The notes beneath the pieces were generated by a model. It made no database searches. It had not been told where the DNA came from and saw only the letters and a program-made list of their open reading frames with translations. Below, in pieces: positions 12,525-24,175 of a stretch of 64,000 nucleotides of DNA. The DNA comes from Aldrovandia affinis (lineage: Eukaryota; Chordata; Actinopteri; Notacanthiformes; Halosauridae), in contig JAINUG010000020.1 of NCBI GenBank assembly GCA_029706075.1, positions 8,365,546 through 8,429,545 of the forward strand. Direction: 5' to 3'. The number at the start of each line of letters is the position of its first letter. Position 1 is the stretch's first letter. The position numbers and the translations under genes are program-made.

Positions 12525-12656
12525 ATGAAAGCCAAAGGAAACACAACGGGGACTTTGTTGCCGCGAACATCAACTAATGTGCCAAAGAAACTGGATGCAG
12601 GATGTAATTTAGCCGATTACATTGTGAGACATAGATCTCTTTGCACTGCAGCCTGA
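12525..12656 (+). other. Possible 43-codon ORF upstream of trappc6b
   Basis: ATG AAA GCC begins a 43-residue frame (start MKAKGNTTGTLLPRTSTN) ending TGA at 12654-12656. It is preceded at 12443-12455 by a ctttgatttcag acceptor-like site. I do not recognise the peptide and have no evidence of expression. It lies in repeat-free DNA between divergent genes, so it could be an exon of an unrecognised transcript or chance. The rest of 11852-12900 holds no supported gene. Confidence 0.15.
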
Positions 12657-12917
12657 CGAGTATCCATCCGTCCAGGGAATTAGGAAAGTGTGATCGTCAG
12701 CGCCCCCTTGCTGCTAGGTTACACAATGCACCGAGTTTCCCAACTGTAATCAGTACAATCAATATCTACAGGGGGTGGTCCATGTCTTTGACGTGAGCAG
12801 TGTTTGAAGCGTTACTTTGGCAATGGGGAATGAAAAGGGGAATGCAAGCCTGAATATTGTTGGTAGCATATATATGCATCACAATCATTGCACATTATAG
12901 TAAAAGTTTGCCACAGT

Positions 12918-13145
12918 GCTTCAAATTCAAATTCAAATATGCTTTATTTGCAAGTGACCTTAAAATATTAAAATACATATATGACAACAACAACCCCCAA
13001 TAAGAAAAACAAACAAAACATATAGACAATCCTCCCCCTCCCACACACATACACCCCACATTACAGTATTTTAACGAACAAATTACATGAGAAGATAATG
13101 AGAAGCATATATGAGACAGGTGCAAATACAAAAACATAGAACATT
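12918..13145 (-). repeat. Dispersed repeat, probable LINE 3' end
   Basis: Starts with tandem caaatt boxes and atgctttatttgcaagtga, matching the copy at 6490. It ends directly against the Tc1-like element at 13146. Confidence 0.5.
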
Positions 13146-13683
13146 TACGGTAGGCTCCGTTTTTATTCACACCCTTGATAAAGATAAACAAAAGAGATCG
13201 TATAAAATAAACTAAGTAATGAGGTATACTTTATATATAAAATTATAATATAAAATTATATTCTTGAATAATAATACATTGGCACAAACCACAATCGAAC
13301 GGTTCACAAATAATATTTTTTTCCCAGAAAACTCAAGAATCACAAAAATTCACACCCCTGTTATCAGTACATTATGGTTCCTCCCTTGGCCATTATAACA
13401 GCACGTAGTCACCTTCTGTAGTGTCGTACAAGGTTATGGAATTTCTTGGGCGGGATCCTCAACCATTTCTCCATGCAGAATTGTTCTAGTTCCTCAGATT
13501 CTTGGGTTGACGTTTGTGGACAGCTTTTTTGAGTTCAAACCACAAATATTCAATTGGATTCAGGCCTGGAGACTGAGATGGCCACGTCAGGACATTGATC
13601 TTGTGCTCTGTCAACCATTTCTTAGTTTCTTTGGATGTATGTTTGGGATCGTTCTCTTGTTGGAAGGTCCATCTGCGGCCAAG

Positions 13684-14173
13684 CAGTGCCTAATTTGTGC
13701 TGGAGCTAGCCGGGGCCCAGCCCCGGCAAATGCCAAGAATCCGATTTTGCACCCCGGCAAAGGTCTTACTCAGAATCAGAGCCCCGGGCTCATAAATATC
13801 TAAAGTGCGACAACGTGTATTTTAACAGCCGAGAAACAAATCGTGCTTTCAGAGTGTTCACAGAGACATAGGGAGAACAAGTTACAGCCCTTGAAGGATC
13901 TCTTAACCACTGTTGACACCGTAGCAATTTCCAGCGAGATAGGTTTTTCACAAATGAATCTAATCTGCACGTCAACAAGAGCGTCTTTAAAAACAGCAAC
14001 CATATCACCGCTTCTGTTTTTAACCCTTGTTGCTCCACCACTGGAAAGTTACCATTAGACCAGAGGGAGGGACAGAAATGCAGTGACACAGAGGTTGGAA
14101 AAGTTTACCCTATTTCCTCCGGGCGGGGGGCGAATTGAGCCCCGGCATCTCTTATTTTACTAATTAAGCACTG
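13684..14173. mobile_element. Non-autonomous hAT-like element inside the Tc1 element
   Basis: 490 bp with ends CAGTGCCTAATTTGT and, reverse complemented, CAGTGCTTAATTAGT. It is flanked by 8-bp direct repeats cggccaag (13676-13683) and cggctaag (14174-14181), one mismatch, the target-site length of hAT elements. It interrupts the Tc1 transposase frame. No transposase of its own. Confidence 0.85.
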
Positions 14174-14314
14174 CGGCTAAGATGTAGCTTCCTGGCAGAG
14201 CGAACAAGGTTTTTGGACAAAATGCCTTGGTACTTGGTGGAGTTCATGGTTCCATCTATTTTAATAAGGGCCCCAGGGCCTGTGGATGCAAAACAACCCC
14301 AAAGCATTAAAGAT

Positions 14315-14560
14315 CCACATTTTAAGCATTTAGCAGACGCTCTTATCCAGAGCGACTTACAAGATGTGCATTAATACATGGTAGTGTAACTGAGGCTGGT
14401 TCTACCCGCAGTGAGTTCCGAACCGGGGATCTCTGACACGACAAGAGAGCGATTTAGTTCGCCGAGCTAAAGACTGGAATCCCTAACTCGGGGAACTAAT
14501 CATACTCTTATCCACGTCACTCTCTGCAGTGGGCGCTCATGTACCAGAGCCCATCCGCTA
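14315..14560. mobile_element. Unclassified fish interspersed repeat
   Basis: Contains the fish-repeat box catttagcagacgctcttat followed by ccagagcgacttacaa, then a tRNA-like stretch (gttccgaaccggggatc). It replaces the middle of the Tc1 element between about 14314 and 14570. Ends not resolved. Confidence 0.55.
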
Positions 14561-15760
14561 CAGTAGGAATAATCATAGTTTGCGCACAAGATCAGTAATG
14601 TAGGTTTGGAATTTTCTGATTTTTTTTAACCATAAAATATACCTCATTACTTATATTGTTTATTTATACGATGTATTTTATTGATCTTTATCAAGGGTAT
14701 GAATACAAATGTTGCCTACTGTAACAGCCAACCCCCTCTCTCCGGTTATGGCAGGCAGAGACATATTGGGCTGCCACATTTATTGCAATAGTAACTTCAC
14801 CAAGAAGTATATTTAAATTGTCTTCGTCAGGTACTTCATCTTGATTTAGGAGAAAGTGGGCCTGTCTCCACCTCGGCCAGGTTGCAGACCTGCCTGCCAC
14901 AGCCTGCATAATTGTTTCACAGAACAGGGTACTTCTGGGTGTGTATGGTGCAGTATTAACCTGGCCGTAAGCACGTGTTTGCGTATGTATGTTTGTAGAC
15001 CAAACAGAAATAGGGCTAAATAGGTGGCATTAGCTTCAAAATGCAAAGCCAGAAGGCACTATTGACCGTCATTGAGTTTGGTCAGAACGCATCATTCGGT
15101 GGATATACAGTTAGGTACAGCTAGATTTATCACAGTGGATATCCACTGCTGTCGTATTAAATTATGTAGTTTTAACGCATCTAATAACTGTCTATGACTT
15201 TGTTTACGACACCAAAATATTCTACCAATGACGCCGCTTAGAGTTCTGTTGATAAACATTCCATGTTCGAATTCCGACAACCTGGTAATAATAGGGTTCT
15301 CTGTCAGAACGATCCATTAAGCTAGCTGACCGCAGAACCAACAATAACAAATAATTATTTTCCTAATTTATGATTTCGTGTACTATGTAGCTAATATGAT
15401 ATAGGTTGAAGTAGGTATTTAGTTACGTTGGCTAGTATATCTAAATATAGCTAATAATCTAAAGAAGGTGGAGACGGAGATCCGTTATAAAACTCGCTGG
15501 GGTAGGTATATGCTTTCTGAAAAGTTGCTAGCCAAAAGTTTGTTATTACGTTTATAATTTTGTTCTGCTACCTAACCGCATGAATGTGCAAGTCTACAGT
15601 CAGTTGAGAGATGTCGTCGTGCGTGGGTAGGCTGCATGTGCTAAGGGCTGGTGCTCTAAAACCCCAACTGGCCGTTGCTTGCACGTGATGGGGCGTTTAG
15701 TTAGAAACGTCCTCAAAATAAGTTCGTTAGAATGACCAGCGAGCTAGATAATATCAGCTA

Positions 15761-16163
15761 GCAAAAACGGAACTGATCATATCGAAGAACCTAACAAGAA
15801 ATATTAAGGTAACTTAACTTTAATCAAATAAATGATTTAGCTTAGCTTAATTGACCGAGTTAGCTAATGCGTTAAAACGAAGCAGCCAACTAGCCAAACG
15901 CATTTTGTTACTGGTTATCAAATAACAAAGTTGTACATAGCCATTTAGCTAGCTAACTAAGCAAAAACGGAACTTGATCATATCGAAGAACCTAACTAGA
16001 AATATTAAGGTAACTTAACTTTAATCAAATAAATGATTTAGCTTAGCTTAAGTGACCGAGTTAGCTAATGCATTAAAACGAAGCAGCCAACTAGCCAAAA
16101 GCATTTTGTTACTGGTTAACAAATAACAAAGTTGTACATAGCCATTTAGCTAGCTAACTAAGC
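15761..16163 (+). repeat. 200-bp tandem duplication upstream of iho1
   Basis: 15761-15960 and 15961-16163 are near-identical (gcaaaaacggaact at both starts; a few single-base differences and 1-bp indels). The duplicate ends about 130 bp before the iho1 start codon. The surrounding 14724-16290 is AT-rich with many gctagcta motifs and no gene I can support. Confidence 0.93.
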
Positions 16164-16293
16164 AGGCTGGCAAACGTTTGTTGCTGTTGTTGTTTTGAAT
16201 GTGTACTGTTTATTTTTCCTGTTACCAACAAACAGTTGATACAGACAGCTAATTAGTTAAGATTGTTTTAATTTTATCTAAACAGACTGAAAC

Positions 16294-19200
16294 ATGTATC
16301 CCAACGTGTGGAATATTAAAGAGATTTTAAGCATCTCCAGTGGGTAAGTGACGTTAGACATTTCAGTAAGCTATAGGTTTGAATGTAGTTTTAAAATGTT
16401 ATTTATCTTTATATTAATTGATCGTTAAATACACTTTACGAGGAGCAATGTGATGTCTTAGTCTCTTAACTAACATTTCAAAATTATATGATGTAATTTT
16501 AAAGTTAATGTAACATTGATTTGTTTCAGGTTCTGTTTAGCATTAGGTGAATTTGTGATTGTGCTTTTGTAAACCTGGAATTCACAGAGGGAGTAAGTCC
16601 TCTAGCCGAAGTGGTAGTACCAGCGACCACTCCAGCCTCACAGACTCCCAGTTTCTGTTTGGGTCCCAGTTCTGGCCAGATCAAACTCAGGGCCTGTCGC
16701 AGGAGATGAGTCTACAGTCCAATAACTCCCAGCAAAACTCCCAGGAGGTACCTCACAGTCCCGAGCCCATTCTGTAGTGTGCCCCACCTGTGCTTTTCAG
16801 ATCTGTACCCCAACTGTAGTGTATCTCACTTGTGTCTGCTGGTTCTGTACCCCAACTGTTGTGCACCTCACTTGTGTCTCCTGGTTCTGTACCCTTTCTG
16901 TACTGTACTCCACCTGTGCATCTCAGTCCCATACCTCATTCTGTATCCCGCCTAGTGTACCTGTTTTGCGGCTTATGGGCTTGGATAATATTGGAACCCC
17001 TTGGCATAAATGACTAAAGAGGATGGTAATGGTGATGATGAGGTGGATGAATGGTACGTGAGTTTGATATTTAGGTAAATGAGGCCAAAATTTTGACAAA
17101 CTACCACAAGAAGCCTTACCTGTTCCGTGGAGATGCAAAGGACAAAAGCGAAGTGCAGAGTTTCATATGCAGCCAAACTAAAGGAAACCTGGAAAAGTTT
17201 GAGGAAGACAAGAGAAAAGCGAAAGAGAAGAGTGAAAGGTGACCATTCTTTTTATGTGAACATAAAAAGTTATAGTTGACATCCAGGAAAGACAGGTGCA
17301 ATTCCCGATATTATTTCTTTGTCTTTTAGTGAGATGCTCATGAGTGAATTTTCACAGCTTAAGGAAAGCATGGAACATGTAAGTTGCATAACTGACGTGG
17401 AAAAGAAAAAACCGCTGACGCTCCACTGCTGTTTTACAAAATGGATTTGGTTGAGTTTAAGAAAAACTTAATGCGGCCATTGATGAGTGTGTGTTTGTTT
17501 CAGATCAAGTTTTCTTTAAGCAGCATTGATGGGAACACAGATTCTATGAAAAGAGTTGTGGTGGAAGCTATGGATGGTTTCACAAAAACATGTAAGTGGC
17601 ATTGTCTGATCTGTGATGTTTTTTAAATGATAAAATGTTCTTGATTATTATCTTGATTTATATAACAACACTGGTGCAGTTCATGTTACTGTAATGAATT
17701 AATAGGTTTGGTCATGGCATTAATTGAATATAGTACACTGGATGTTGGTGTTGCCATAAATTGAAAACTGTTTTTGTGGCTCATAATTATGCATAAAGCA
17801 CTTGAGAGTCTTAATGTATGTTTCCCGGGGTTCAAAATAGGGAGGAGATAAACCCAGTTCAATGTATGGTCTGTTGCAGCAGTGACTTTAAATAAATTGA
17901 TCTTGTAAAACAGACTGAGTGCCCTCGAGCAGCATATTTCAAAAGCTTATCACTCTCATACTTTATTACACAATGTGAGCAGTAGAGGGTACTGTTGCTT
18001 TTTTTGGGCCCAAGACTGCCTGTGAAGATGTAAGTAAAGTGTTGTGAAGTCCATCTGTAAGATTTTGGAATGACTGTTTTATTTATTTAAACATGGCTTT
18101 ACTTTCTGTGTACTCTTCATTTTGTTAAAATGTTAAAACACATGAGTCCCAAAACATTAGTCTTCACTCTTGTTATCAACTCTCAGGGATTCATTCACTT
18201 GTGAGTATTCAAGCTGGACACTCACAATTCACACGTGTGAATGGGTGAATAGGTGTAGCCCACAGAAATCATTTGAGCTGTGAGTTGTGGAGTGCTGCTC
18301 TGCTCTGCTCAGGCAGACCCGAGGAAGTATGCCACTCCACTCCATTTTGGAATGACTTTGTTTCATTTATTTTATTTTATTTATTTATTTATTTATACAT
18401 GGCTTTACTTTCTGTGTACTCTTCATTTTGTTAAAATGTTTTTTAAAAGTTCATTAAAAAAAACTGGCTTTACAATTCTACTCACAGAAAAAACATTTTT
18501 AAATGAAAACTAATATCAGTCATTTTTATAAAGTGTATTTAATTTTTGGATGAAATGTTTGGCTGCTCACTGCTGCGCGATACTTGAGATTGTAAATCCA
18601 TATCCTATTTTCCTGCAGTTTTGTATTGTCATGCTTTACATGTGGTGAAAGCCCAAATCAACGCTACCGTTTGAACCACAGTGGGAAGGAACATAGCTGT
18701 GCCATATAATTAGAGATGGTGAAGGTTAGAGGTGCAGCTGACTGACATTTTTTTTTTTTTTTTTTTTTTTTTTTTCCTTCCCTTTCAGTTCAAGGTACTG
18801 TGGGTAGCAGGCAGGAAGGCTTTGCAAGGCAGTTAGAGGCAGTGCTGAATAAATTGAACTCTCAGTCAGAAGCCCTGCGAGAGATGGAGGACAGGGAGGC
18901 CAAGGTGAGCACGGCGAAATGAGGAGCACTCTTAGATATCAGAGAGTGCACTTAGGAGCACCCTTAGATATCAGAGAGTGCACTTAGGATCACCCTTAGA
19001 TATCAGGGAGTGCACTTAGGAGCACCCTCAGATATCAGAGAGTGCACTTAGGAGCACCCTTAGATATCAGAGAGTGCACTTAGGAGCACCCTTAGATATC
19101 AGGGAGTGCACTTAGGAGCACCCTTAAATATCAGGGAGTGCACTTAGGAGCACCCTTAGATATCAGAGAGTGCACTTAGGAGCACCCTTAGATATCAGAG

Positions 19201-20401
19201 AGTGCACTTAAGAGCACCCTTAGATATCAGGGAGTGCACTAAGGAGCACCCGCCGAATTGAAAGAGTGCTAGAAAAAGTGGAATAAAGTTATTCAAAGTC
19301 AACGCTGTGAGTCAGATAAAGGTGACAGTGGTGAGGAAGAGCTCCCATTAGGGATGATGAAGAAAGGAACACCTCAGGAGGAAGTGACCTCACTGAAGGG
19401 ATTGACGTGAGTCCTCCAGGGTTGGCCTGGCTGCTGATTTTGGTTGTTTCCTTGTGTATCAGACGGTGTTGGAGGCGACCACTCTGGACACTTGCATGCG
19501 CAGCCTGCAGAGGGACATGGAGAACCTGAGGGCTGAGCAGGCCCGGGAGCAGTGCATGATGGGAGAGATCCTCTCCCTGTTGCATGCTCTGGCCTCCGCT
19601 CAGCGGCCAGCAGCCCCCTTGACGGACAGCGGCGTGCAGACGTCGCCCTGCCCCTGGGAGAGGTTCTGTCTTGTCAGTGAGGAGAAGCGATACTTCCAGG
19701 GCCTGTGGCCGCACACCGGATCAGCGCCGTGGCCGCCGGGATATATCGCGCCGCCCCACGGCAACCAGGAGTCCAACCAAACCTGTGACCCGAACCCAGG
19801 ACCCATCGCGAGTGCAGAGCAGGACCGAGCTGAGGCTCCGGCGGACAGAGCAGACGAGATGCGCGGACAGAAACCGTACCGGACACGCTCTACCATGGCT
19901 CGCAAGATGGGCGCCCAAGACGGCAGTGCTGACACGCGAATGCAGGACCTGCAGCCCTGCAGCTGGCCCGACGCCCAGAGGAGAACAGGTCAGAGCCCCG
20001 GCCTTCAGACCAAGGCCGATGGGGTGGTCCAGAAAGCCAGCAGGGTCACCGAAGAAGCATGCAGGTGGAAGGGAGCTGTCAGGAGAAGGCAGAGAACATG
20101 GCCGCCCAAGAGAAGGAAGAGGGGAAGGGGTGTGGGTGCCAGCACGGTGCAGGAACGCGACCATGCCGCCATGCTGAAAATCCCCACTTCCTGCAAGAGC
20201 ACAGCCGATTCCACGCCCGAGAACCCTGGGACGCGCTTCAACCCCTGCGATGGCTGGTCCCAGGACAGCAACGCCATTCAGTTTGTCGCCGGGTGTGAGA
20301 AGACCATGGCATCGTGGGTAATACCCCTCAGTGAACCCAAGACTCGGATCACACACAAAGGTTTTTGGCAGCTGTTTGACTTCTGTGATGATTCTGATTA
20401 G
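16294..20401 (+). CDS. iho1: Interactor of HORMAD1 protein 1 (CCDC36)
   Basis: Meiotic chromosome-axis protein; the family (Mer2 counterpart) links HORMAD1 to the REC114-MEI4 machinery needed for SPO11 double-strand breaks. Exons: 16294-16343, 16588-16747, 17075-17238, 17330-17378, 17504-17591, 18789-18904, 19463-20401 (TAG 20399-20401). All phases agree; 521 residues, against about 590 in human. Diagnostic N-terminal motifs are MYPNVWNIKEILSI and SQFLFGSQFWP after a Ser-rich stretch, then KPYLFRGDAKD and a coiled-coil middle (QSEALREMEDREAK, SLQRDMENLRAEQAREQ). The long last exon codes for a low-complexity, Arg/Lys-rich region with DSGVQTSPCPWE and ends in an acidic tail FDFCDDSD, as in mammals. 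The ATG follows an acceptor-like tttatctaaacag (16271-16283), so a 5' UTR exon probably lies upstream. Lineage-typical divergence in the C-terminal half, conserved termini. Confidence 0.92.
18085..18470 (+). repeat. Diverged direct duplication in iho1 intron
   Basis: The segment catggctttactttctgtgt followed by actcttcattttgttaaaatg occurs at 18093-18135 and 18398-18441, each preceded by a ttatttattt run. The rest of intron 17592-18788 is AT-rich and includes a long T run at 18750-18774 directly before the acceptor. Confidence 0.75.
18921..19251 (+). repeat. 32-bp minisatellite in the last iho1 intron
   Basis: About ten copies of a 32-bp unit (aggagcacccttagatatca + gagagtgcactt) start 17 bp after the exon ending at 18904. 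Copies differ by single substitutions (gagag/gggag, agat/aaat). The array sits between the coiled-coil exon and the long terminal exon. Confidence 0.95.
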
Positions 20402-20626
20402 AGAATTAGTTCCGATTAGAGATTGGCACATTTGAAAGTTTGTTGTAGAGATCTTTAAGAGCCACCACTTTTGTACAAGTACAAGTTTATGCCCAGTTAC
20501 TGTAGATTTAGCTGTTGCTCCTAATAGGTGTTGTCATGTATCTTTTTATGGCAATTGGATGTCTTATAGCAAGCCGTCCTTTTGATTGTCCTACAATGAT
20601 GAATTCTGGTGATTTTATGTTTAATA

Positions 20627-20632
20627 TTAAAG
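20627..20632 (+). terminator. Likely iho1 polyadenylation signal (ATTAAA)
   Basis: ATTAAA variant followed by a T-rich stretch (gtgttttttt), 226 bp after the iho1 stop. The spacer 20640-21029 has no supported gene. Confidence 0.5.
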
Positions 20633-21026
20633 TGTTTTTTTATCCAGTCATAGAAGTGTCAGCACATTAATTGTCAAAACAGAAAGTGTTTTATTGTGGA
20701 GACAAACTTAGCAAAAGTGCTTGAAACCCTTTACAGGACTCGCGTAATTCTAAAAATGGGTAATCTTCAGAATAACGTGACCGCTCAACGCTTTATTGGT
20801 TTGGCAAAAAGCCTGTGCTGGTCCAACGGTCGGCAGTGCGGACTGACCTAAATGCGTTCTGTGAAGCTGTCAATCTCGCAACTGAGCCAGTGCCATTGCC
20901 TTGTCCTCAAAGGCATCAGCCAATCCAATTCAAACTTTCTGATCTACAGTGGCTGCATAATTGCTTTTGTCTTCCTGATCAAATGCGAGGCGAAATTATT
21001 TAAACGATAGCCGTGTTTCCGTTACA

Positions 21027-21184
<158 letters not shown>

Positions 21185-22228
21185 AGTGGCATTTACTGAT
21201 TTTAGTGATCAAGAATGATGGCCATACATTTCTCATCTCTCTCAATTCAGTTTGCTTCATTGGCAGAGCAAATAGTACATGTGTGTTGCCAAACCACAAA
21301 TACAAACATACTGGTTTTTTTTTTTTAACAGTCCACAATATTGAAATGTTCTCTGAATCTTGCCGGGTCACTGGTCCCCTCTCCCCTCTCACGAGAGAAT
21401 CTGATGTTTTTATTAGGGATGTGTGGATCACATTTGTAGCAGTAGGTTTGGTTTTTGGTAGAATTTTATACAAAGTGAACCGTTCACAATGCACACATTA
21501 GGTAAAAAATATTAGCCCTATACAAGTTTGGCGTAACAGAGTGAGGACCACCTGTGTTCTGAGTGTTTCCATTTTCAGAGACCACTCTGCATTGATTGTA
21601 CTTATTATTTCTTTATTAGCCCCATGATCAGACAATCTTCTGTTTTCTGGGCCCAAGTTGTTTTAAAACATCCGGATCACAATTATTCACACCCCTAACT
21701 ATTCTTTTAAATGTAATCCAACAAAAACACATTTTCATAAATATACAACTTAATTGAAGTTCATTGGAAGGTTAAGGAACTATACAGTGGCCTACAATGG
21801 TTTTCTGTTTCCCTAGGGTATACAAAGGAGGGAACACACATCTCAAACACTGTGGTCAGCCATCATCATTGTGAAAGGCAAATAACTCCCTGAAAGCATC
21901 AGACGAAAGGTTATTGATCGCTACAGATAAGGAGATGGCTAAAAAAATCACTAAAAAGCCAAAGATACCGCTTTCTACTATTGTGTCAATTATTAGGAAG
22001 TTTAAGGCCACTGGAACAGTGGCTAACCTGCCGGTTGAGGATGCAACTATCTTGCCCTCACGTGTAGTAAGACGGATGATTCGAGAGGAAAAAATAAGTC
22101 CGAGGGGCAGAGTTTACGAGGTGTTTAAAGCTATCATCCAATGATGCCTACATGACAATGGCCTTATGGCAGAGTTTCATAATAACAATTCACCGAAAAA
22201 GGCGTCTTGAATTCGCCAAACTACATCT

Positions 22229-23152
22229 GGGCCAGCATGTATCAAATATCTTAAAGAGTTACACTTACGACACCTAAGAGCTTACTTTGGAGTGAAATCA
22301 CTCCTTGCTTAAAGTGGTCGGTAAAACGTAGTTATCAAGCAGCTCCTACTTTCTCTTAGGGAAGTCTTCAAATATTCTCAAGAGTAGCTCGTAAGTGTGT
22401 TCTTGCGACAATCAAGTTAAAAGATGAAGGTGAGGTCATCAGTAGGTGAAATTGCAAAGAGGAAGAAGTTTGGTTGCCAACCATAACTTTGTGGTTTTAC
22501 TGACATGACTGAGTTGGATTATTTTTTACTGACACCCCTATTTCTGTCTTAAAAGGTGTGAAAATAAAGAAAATTATACTCACACTGTGGTGCAGAGCTG
22601 CCGTGCTGGCTTTTGTGGTCATACATTGTAATATTTGCAGCATTTATCTTTTATTCAGTGGGTCGGAAGCTTTTGCTGTCTGACAGTTTTAACAGTTAAT
22701 ATTCCATTCAGGTACACTGATCTATCTATGCTCTTCATCAAACTTTAGTTGAACAAAATGTTTGTAACGAGGAGGAAAGTTTGATGGAAATTTCAGATGT
22801 CAGACATTTAGTAATGAAGGCAAGTATAGGGTGACCGAAAAGTCTATGCAGCAGTTATACTGCGGATAGACTTTTCGATCATTCTGTAGTAAGCTGAACA
22901 TTTTTGCGGACAGACAAACTTTTTTACGGATTTACGGAGGTGAAATCCGTCTTGCCTGCTCCTAGCTGAGTTAAGAGAACTCCAGAAGTAAATATCTGAC
23001 AGTTTAAGAGTACTAGTATTTAAGTCCAGACAAATTTGATAAATCACTTTTATTCTTAAATTTGAGTGTAGGAGTAATAGTCGCCAATTCTTACACTTAA
23101 GTCACACTTGAGACCAATCTTTTACTTTGAGTGGCTTGATACATATGGCCCC
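22229..23152. mobile_element. MITE 1 inside the Tc1 element
   Basis: Starts gggccagcatgtatcaaata and ends tggcttgatacatatggccc, i.e. terminal inverted repeats of the type GGGCCA-TATGTATCAA. Internally it has a hairpin (accgaaaagtctatgc ... gatagacttttcgat, 22832-22880). Superfamily not assigned. Confidence 0.65.
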
Positions 23153-23153
23153 A

Positions 23154-23494
23154 GGGCCAGTATGTATCAAATATCTTAAGAATCACACTTAACACACCTC
23201 CTAAGAGCTTAGAGTGAAATCATTCTTCGCTTCAAGTGGTTGGTAAAACGTAGTTATCAAGCAGCTCACACTTTCTCATAGGTAAGTCTTTAACTATTCA
23301 CAAGAGTAACTCTTAAGTGTGTTTTTGCGACAATCATGGGTGCCACAAATGAAAAGATTAAGATGAATCAATCGCTGAAGTTGCAAAGAGGAAGAACCAA
23401 TCTGCTTTTTTTAAATCGCGAAAAAGTAGACTCGAAAAAGGAAATAATTCGAAGACAAATATTTTACTTTGAGTGGCTTGATATATTCAGCCCC
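23154..23494. mobile_element. MITE 2 of the same family, adjacent and shorter
   Basis: Starts gggccagtatgtatcaaata, repeats the start of MITE 1 (acttaacacacc, gagcttagagtgaaatcatt, ggtaaaacgtagttatcaag) and ends gagtggcttgatatattcag + cccc. About 340 bp against 924 bp for MITE 1. Confidence 0.65.
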
Positions 23495-24175
23495 TGAACT
23501 ACAATTGGCACCGTGTCTTCTGGTCAGATGAAACAAAATTCAAGCTTTTCGTACATGCACATCAGCATTATGTTTGGTGTCCAAAATGCAAGTAATGTTG
23601 AAAAGTACCACATGCCTATGATGAAACGTGGTGGATCTTTAATGCTTTGGGGTTGTTTTGCATCCACAGGTCCTGGGGGCCTTATTAAAATAGATGGAAC
23701 CATGAACTCCAGCATGTACCAAGACATTTTGTTCAAAAACCTTGTTCCTTCTGCCAGGAAGCTACACCTACCGCAGATGGACCTTCCAACAAGACAACAA
23801 TCCCAAACATATGTCCAAAGCAAAGGTTGACAAAGCACAACGTCATGACGTGGCCATCTCAGTCTCCAGACCTGAATCCAATTGAACATTAGTGGTTTCC
23901 TCTAAAAAGCAGTCCACAAACGTCAACCAAAGAATCTGAAGGAACTAGAACAATTCTGCATGGAGGAATGGTTGAGGATCAAGAAGTTTCATAACCTCGT
24001 TCGACACCACAGAAGGTGACTACTTGCTGTTATAATAGCCAAGGGAGGATACTGATAACAGAGGTGTGAATATTTATGATTCTTGATTTTTCTGGGGAAA
24101 AAAATATATAATTTGTGAACCGTTCTCTTTTGTTCATCTTTATCAAGGGTGTGAATAAAAACAGAGTCTACTGTA

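Larger units (their letters stand above)
13146..14723 (-). mobile_element. Defective Tc1/mariner element carrying nested insertions
   Basis: Terminal inverted repeats of about 40 bp are flanked by TA: the left end reads tacggtaggctccgttttta, and the right end, reverse complemented, starts tacagtaggcaacatttg. Both continue into attcacacccttgataaag (one base differs on the right). Minus-strand transposase remnants are visible either side of an insertion: the WGCFASTGPGALIKIDGTMN region at 14310-14240, and the tail with the Pro-rich 'SPDLNPI'-like region at about 13590-13550. The reading frame is broken by the hAT insertion at 13684-14173 and by unrelated sequence from about 14315, so it cannot encode transposase. 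Confidence 0.85.
21680..24175 (+). mobile_element. Defective Tc1/mariner element, split by two MITEs
   Basis: The transposase N-terminal part (helix-turn-helix region with IPLSTIVSIIRKFKATGTVANLP) lies at 21914-22030 and continues to about 22225. The catalytic part resumes at 23497 (SDQMK in place of the usual SDET, MLWGCFASTGPGGLIKIDGT at 23640) and runs to about 23970. The right end atctttatcaagggtgtgaa / ctactgta at 24135-24175 matches the ends of the element at 13146, so the two belong to one family. The left end is degraded. Stops, frameshifts and 1.27 kb of inserted DNA make it non-functional. Confidence 0.82.

Noticed and set aside
19600-20431. Long minus-strand ORFs of 90-236 codons
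   Set aside because: They are antisense to the GC-rich terminal exon of iho1, whose + frame has conserved ends; the antisense frames have no recognisable motif.
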